From Comamonadaceae bacterium (GTDB lineage Bacteria > Pseudomonadota > Gammaproteobacteria > Burkholderiales > Burkholderiaceae_C), in contig JAAFIY010000027.1 of assembly GCA_013297985.1 (NCBI GenBank), forward strand, positions 1-36,051: 36,051 nucleotides of DNA, read 5' to 3'. Shown one piece after another: positions 32,479 through 36,051 of the stretch (its first letter is position 1; every line of letters begins with the position of its first letter). The notes beneath the pieces are model-generated. The model searched no databases. It worked only from the letters and a program-made list of their open reading frames with translations, and was not told the DNA's origin. A program made the position numbers and the translations under genes.

Positions 32479-32540
32479 TGCGCCGCTGCAGCGCTAGCAG
32501 TTGAACCCTATCGCTTTTGCCAAAGCCCCTGGAGCACCTT

Positions 32541-33041
32541 GTGAGCACCATCACTGCTGTCTATCCCGGTACCTTCGACCCGCTGACCCTGGGCCATGAA
32601 GACGTGATCCGCCGTGCCTGCCAGTTGTTTGGCCATGTCATCGTGGGCGTGGCGGCGGGCCATCACAAGCGCACGCTGTTCACCTTGGCTGAACGCATGG
32701 ACATGGCGCGCGACGTGGTTTCGCCTTATGCGGGCCAAGTCGAAGTGGAAAGCTTCTCGGGCCTGCTGCGCGACTTTGTGGTGAGCCGCGGCGGCCGCGT
32801 GGTGCTGCGCGGGCTGCGGGCGGTGACTGACTTTGACTATGAATTTCAACTCGCCGGCATGAACCGCAGCCTGATGCCCGAAGTGGAAACCGTGTTCCTG
32901 ACCCCCACCGACCGGTTTCAGTTCATCAGCAGCACTTTTGTGCGGGAGATCGCCACTTTGGGCGGTGAGGTCGATAAATTTGTGTCGCCCGTGGTGCAGC
33001 GCCGCTTGGCTGAAAAAGTGGTGTCGCTGGGCCGCGAATAG
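32541..33041 (+). CDS. coaD: Phosphopantetheine adenylyltransferase
   Basis: Catalyses adenylyl transfer from ATP to 4'-phosphopantetheine, the penultimate step of coenzyme A synthesis. 166 residues with the nucleotidyltransferase TxGH motif (Thr16-Leu-Gly-His19 in YPGTFDPLTLGHEDVI) and the C-terminal ISSTFVREIATLGG block that binds the ATP phosphates. GTG 32541 is chosen: GGAG at 32531-32534 gives ideal spacing, and the N-terminus VSTITAVYPGTFDP fits the family, whereas the upstream ATG 32517 does not. Cytoplasmic hexamer in known cases. It lies downstream of rsmD and converges with the LysR gene, 12 nt apart. Confidence 0.95.
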   Translation: MSTITAVYPGTFDPLTLGHEDVIRRACQLFGHVIVGVAAGHHKRTLFTLAERMDMARDVVSPYAGQVEVESFSGLLRDFVVSRGGRVVLRGLRAVTDFDYEFQLAGMNRSLMPEVETVFLTPTDRFQFISSTFVREIATLGGEVDKFVSPVVQRRLAEKVVSLGRE

Positions 33042-33053
33042 CGCCCCTCGCGC

Positions 33054-33983
33054 CTAGGCGGCTGCGGGCAACGCGCCGCGCGAACGGGCCGATTCACTCA
33101 CCGCCACACCTGCGGGGTGGCTCATGCGCCGCTCAGGCGACACCGCATACACCCGGTGCTGCACGGCGTCTGTGGCGCCAATCGGCAGCACCTTGAACTG
33201 CAGCGCAGTCTCGTCGGCCACCATGGTGGGCATAGGGAACACGCCAGCCCCCCCCTGGCCAAAGGCTTTCATCACGGCGGTGTCGTCAAAGTCAGCCAGC
33301 ACGCGGGGCTTGATGCGCAAGTCATCAAACCAGCGCAGCAACTGTGCGCGCAGCGCGCTGTCGCCCCCAGGCAGCAGCATGGGCGCGTCGTGCAGGCTGT
33401 GCGGAAAGCCTTTGATCAGCGGGCGCGCCAAATTGGCGGTGGCCAAAAAAGTCACGCCCCCTTCAGCCAGCAAATGGTTAAAGCCGCGCACGTTCATGTT
33501 GCTGGGCATGGGGCGGTCAGAAATCACCATGTCCAGCTCATGCACCGCCATCAGGGCCAACAGTTCGTTGAAGCGGCCTTCGCGGCAATGCAGATGGCTG
33601 GCGTTGGGCATTTGCAGCACGGGTTCTAGCAAGCGGTAGGTGACCACCTTCACCACCGAGCCGGTGACGCCCACACGGAACTGCGTGGGCGCATTGCTGC
33701 TGCGTCGACCACGCAAGGCTTCCTTGAGCGATTCGCCCACGCTAAAGAGGCGATCGGCGAAGTCAAACACCAGGTGTCCAGTCTCGGTGAGCTCCAACTT
33801 GCGACCCGCACGCCGCCACAAGGGCTCGCCCACCGCCGCTTCGAGCTGACGGATTTGGGTGCTGATGGACTGGGGCGTGACATGCAGTTGTTCGCCCGCG
33901 CGCGCCACCCCACCGCTTTTGGTCACGGCCCAGAAGTAATGCAAATGCTTGTAGTTGAGGTGCTGCACGATCGTAAAACCCAA
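33054..33983 (-). CDS. LysR-family regulator, NhaR-like
   Basis: A 309-residue LTTR. The N-terminus HLNYKHLHYFWAVTKSGGVARAGEQLHVTPQSISTQIRQLE resembles NhaR (NYNHLYYFW... LTPQTITGQI), distinguishing it from the bulk of LysR proteins. The effector domain follows from about residue 95. NhaR of E. coli responds to Na+ and activates nhaA; no antiporter lies nearby here, so the ligand probably differs. It is divergent from the TRAP receptor gene with 239 nt between and may control it. An ATG directly before NYKHL would give a more typical N-terminus than MGFTIVQHL, but none is present. Confidence 0.88.
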   Translation of the reverse strand: MGFTIVQHLNYKHLHYFWAVTKSGGVARAGEQLHVTPQSISTQIRQLEAAVGEPLWRRAGRKLELTETGHLVFDFADRLFSVGESLKEALRGRRSSNAPTQFRVGVTGSVVKVVTYRLLEPVLQMPNASHLHCREGRFNELLALMAVHELDMVISDRPMPSNMNVRGFNHLLAEGGVTFLATANLARPLIKGFPHSLHDAPMLLPGGDSALRAQLLRWFDDLRIKPRVLADFDDTAVMKAFGQGGAGVFPMPTMVADETALQFKVLPIGATDAVQHRVYAVSPERRMSHPAGVAVSESARSRGALPAAA

Positions 33984-34222
33984 TTTGATGAATGGTTATT
34001 TTCACCTCTGTTTTTTGGAGTTGACAACTGCTCCCTTTCGAATGTGTGGATTTTTCATGACGCCTACATTTCGCCACCAGTCGTGCGGCCTTGAGCCTTG
34101 CAAAGCGCTCTGCAGCCCTGTCGTGCCAGTCGCGGGGCTCAAGAGAAAGCGCTAAAGCTCAATTGCTGCTTCGGCCGCTGGTTTTCGTGTTCGCAACTGT
34201 TCCTCACCTGGAGACACACACC

Positions 34223-35317
34223 ATGGAACGTCGTTCATTTCTGACCAAAGCCAGCGTTGGCGCTGGCATCGGCGCCGCAGCAGCGGCGGCCCCGGCCATC
34301 GTGGCCGCCCAGTCGCCGCAAGTGCGCTGGCGTTGTTCGTCGGGCTTCCCCAAGTCGCTCGACACCATCTTCGGCGCTGCGGAAGACGCCGCCAAGCGCA
34401 TCAGCGAAGCCACCGGCGGCCGCTTCCAGATCACCGTGGCGCCCGCTGGTGAAATCGTCCCGATGCCGCAAGCTGCCGATGCCGTGCAAGCCGGTACGGT
34501 GGAGTGCTCGCACACCGCCGCCTTCTACTACGTCGGCAAGGATCCGACTTGGTCGCTGGGCACCTGCGTGCCGTTTGGCATGAACTTCCGCCAGCACAAC
34601 GCGTGGTGGTTTGAAGGCGGCGGCGAAAAACTGTTCAATGACTGGCTCAAGGGCCAGAACATGCGCTACATCTTGTCGGGCAACACTGGCGCCCAAATGG
34701 GCGGCTGGTTCCGCAAGGAAGTCAACACGCCCGAAGACGTCAAAGGCTTGAAGATGCGCATCCCTGGCCTGGGTGGCCGTTTGTGGGCGGGCATGGGCGC
34801 TGTGCCCCAGCAGATCGCTGGTGGCGACATCTATCCCGCTTTGGAGCGCGGCACGATTGATGCCACCGAGTGGGTCGGCCCGTACGACGACGAGAAGCTG
34901 GGCTTTAACAAAGTGGCCCGTTTCTACTACTACCCCGGCTTCTGGGAAGGTGGCGCTGCCCTGGGTTGGCTGGTCAACGACCGCGCCTGGAACGCACTGC
35001 CCGCCGACTACCGCGCTATCTTTACCGCCGCCGCACACGAGGCCAATGCCGACATGATGGCCAAGTACGACGCCCGCAACGCGCAAGCCCTGCGCCGTTT
35101 GATCGCCGGCGGCACGCAAGTGCGTCCGTTCCAGCGTCCGTTGATGGAAGCTTTCTTCCGCCAGTCGCAAACGATGTACGCCGAAATCAGCGCCCAGAAC
35201 GCGAACTTCAAACGCATCTACGATCACTACGCGGCGTTCCAGCGCGAGTCGGTGAGCTGGATGCGTTTCACTGAAAACACCTTCGACGACTTCATGGCGT
35301 CCGCGCTGCGCAGCTGA
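34223..35317 (+). CDS. dctP: TRAP transporter substrate-binding receptor (DctP family, TakP-like)
   Basis: A 364-residue periplasmic receptor of a TRAP carboxylate transporter. The N-terminus MERRSFLTKASVGAGIGAAA is a Tat-type signal (RRSFL). The mature protein shows the DctP pattern: FPKSLDTIFGAAEDAAKRISEATGGRFQITV, then MRIPGLGGRLWAGMGAVPQQIAGGDIYPALERGTIDA, the block with the conserved Arg that binds the ligand carboxylate. EWVGPYDDEKLGFNKVA is typical of the TakP (2-oxoacid) branch. A GGAG ribosome site precedes ATG 34223; the upstream in-frame ATG 34091 is not supported. The matching small membrane subunit follows at 35529 after an intrinsic terminator. Ligand assignment (2-oxo or hydroxy acids) is family-level inference. 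Confidence 0.92.
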   Translation: MERRSFLTKASVGAGIGAAAAAAPAIVAAQSPQVRWRCSSGFPKSLDTIFGAAEDAAKRISEATGGRFQITVAPAGEIVPMPQAADAVQAGTVECSHTAAFYYVGKDPTWSLGTCVPFGMNFRQHNAWWFEGGGEKLFNDWLKGQNMRYILSGNTGAQMGGWFRKEVNTPEDVKGLKMRIPGLGGRLWAGMGAVPQQIAGGDIYPALERGTIDATEWVGPYDDEKLGFNKVARFYYYPGFWEGGAALGWLVNDRAWNALPADYRAIFTAAAHEANADMMAKYDARNAQALRRLIAGGTQVRPFQRPLMEAFFRQSQTMYAEISAQNANFKRIYDHYAAFQRESVSWMRFTENTFDDFMASALRS

Positions 35318-35381
35318 TGTTGAAGCTGCGCATCTGCTAAGCGCCAGCCGCGTGTGGCCGCTTGATGCGTGCCACACCGCT

Positions 35382-35412
35382 ACAAGCCCCGCTTCGTCGG
35401 GGCTTGTTTGTT
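35382..35412 (+). terminator. Intrinsic terminator between TRAP receptor and membrane subunit
   Basis: ACAAGCCCCG and CGGGGCTTGT form 10-bp arms around a 6-nt loop (CTTCGT), followed by a T-rich tail (TTTGTT). It lies 65 nt after the receptor stop and 117 nt before the DctQ start, so it should release most transcripts and leave the receptor in excess over the membrane subunits. Confidence 0.85.
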
Positions 35413-35528
35413 ATGGCTGTTTGAAGGATCCGGGTAAACCCCAAACTCCTCGGTCAGCGAAACAACACATCCGATTCCCCTGGTTGGCCTGCATGGAGCC
35501 AACCACCACACACACAAAGAGGGTGCCC

Positions 35529-36051
35529 ATGAACGCCTTGCTGGCTTTCTCCAAAGGCATGGACTGGCTTACCGAGCGAATTGGTCGCTCGGTGTACTGG
35601 TTGCTATTGATCGCAGTCGTCGTGAGCACGCTCAACGCGCTCGCCCGCAAGATGTTTGACGTGGGCTCTAACGCCTATTTAGAAGCGCAGTGGTACATGT
35701 TTGCCACCATGTTCATGCTCGGCGCGGGCTATGTGTTCTTACATGACCAGCATGTGCGCATTGATGTGATCTCTAACCGCTTGTCGCGCAAGACCCAGAT
35801 GTGGGTCGATATCGTCGGCATCGTGCTGTTCATGATTCCCTTGTGCGTGTTTGTGGCCTACACCTCACTGCCGTCCATTGCGCTTGCCATCAAAACCGAT
35901 GAAGTGTCCGCCAACCCCGGCGGTTTGCTGCGCTGGCCTCTGTACATCATGGTGCCGATTGGCTTTGGCTTGCTGGCCTTGCAAGCGGTGTCTGAGTTGA
36001 TCAAGCGAGTGGCTTTTGTGATGGGCCGCGGGCCCGACCCACACGCCAAGC
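35529..36051 (+). CDS. dctQ: TRAP transporter small permease subunit (DctQ family), 3' end outside the window
   Basis: The frame from ATG 35529 is open to the window end (174 residues seen). It has four hydrophobic segments: SVYWLLLIAVVVSTLNAL, YMFATMFMLGAGYVF, VDIVGIVLFMIPLCVFVAY and PLYIMVPIGFGLLALQAV. The linking HDQHVRIDVISNRL block is the DctQ signature. An AGAGGG ribosome site precedes the start. DctQ associates with the large DctM subunit, expected just beyond the window. It is the partner of the receptor at 34223. Confidence 0.9.
   Translation, partial: MNALLAFSKGMDWLTERIGRSVYWLLLIAVVVSTLNALARKMFDVGSNAYLEAQWYMFATMFMLGAGYVFLHDQHVRIDVISNRLSRKTQMWVDIVGIVLFMIPLCVFVAYTSLPSIALAIKTDEVSANPGGLLRWPLYIMVPIGFGLLALQAVSELIKRVAFVMGRGPDPHAK

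Noticed and set aside
34021..34026. TTGACA upstream of dctP as a promoter
   Set aside because: No acceptable -10 element at 16-18 nt spacing.
34235..35377. Minus-strand open frame of 380 codons opposite dctP
   Set aside because: Antisense shadow of a well-supported TRAP receptor gene.
1..36051. CRISPR arrays, tRNA or rRNA genes, insertion sequences
   Set aside because: No regularly spaced repeats, cloverleaf-like sequences or transposase genes were seen on reading both strands; short or divergent tRNAs cannot be fully excluded without a program.

Overview
The window is high-G+C DNA with bacterial gene architecture. Gene content and order (ftsY, paired M16 peptidases, rsmD, coaD; Bug-family TctC receptor; TRAP transporter; phosphonate permeases) and a dispersed repeat built around GCTAY-T(n)-ATAGC suggest a betaproteobacterium of the Burkholderiales, most likely Comamonadaceae. 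This placement rests on gene style and recalled context, not on a database search.

Layout. 1-2253: the end of a phosphonate-type ABC transporter (two PhnE permeases) followed closely by a small potassium-channel-like protein. 2286-3491: an alpha/beta hydrolase. 3527-11190: an accessory stretch bracketed by two VapBC loci, one intact (3527-4233) and one decayed (10838-11190). Between them lie a minus-strand catabolic operon (MarR regulator, Rieske oxygenase, TctC-type receptor) and a divergent pair of units around a TetR operator: TetR plus a VOC protein leftward, and tautomerase, GloA and second tautomerase rightward. 11275-15387: thiolase, SOUL heme-binding protein, alpha/beta hydrolase and a LysR regulator. 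15380-24761: a tightly packed run of eight minus-strand genes. 24828-33041: a housekeeping block (ftsY, two M16 peptidases, rsmD, coaD) interrupted by a chemoreceptor gene and an HDOD gene. 33054-36051: a NhaR-like LysR gene divergent from a TRAP transporter (periplasmic receptor, terminator, small membrane subunit cut by the window end).

The most interesting region is 15380-24761. Four genes (solute receptor, double permease, ATPase, CDP-alcohol phosphatidyltransferase) match the E. coli ynjB-ynjC-ynjD-ynjF arrangement. They are followed by a four-gene unit coupled by start/stop overlaps: a TVP38/TMEM64 membrane domain fused to a flavin disulfide reductase, a DUF547 protein, an ATP-grasp enzyme and a YHS-domain lipoprotein. 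In E. coli, TVP38-family genes (ydjX, ydjZ) also sit beside ynjABCDEF, so the association seems to recur with different partners. Its substrate is not apparent from the sequence.

Regulatory signals that can be read directly include a TetR-type palindrome filling the spacer of a near-consensus promoter (9252-9280), a cluster of TCAACNNGTTGA sites before marR (7618-7658), a palindrome before vapB (4247-4265), and a good intrinsic terminator between the TRAP receptor gene and its membrane subunit (35382-35412).
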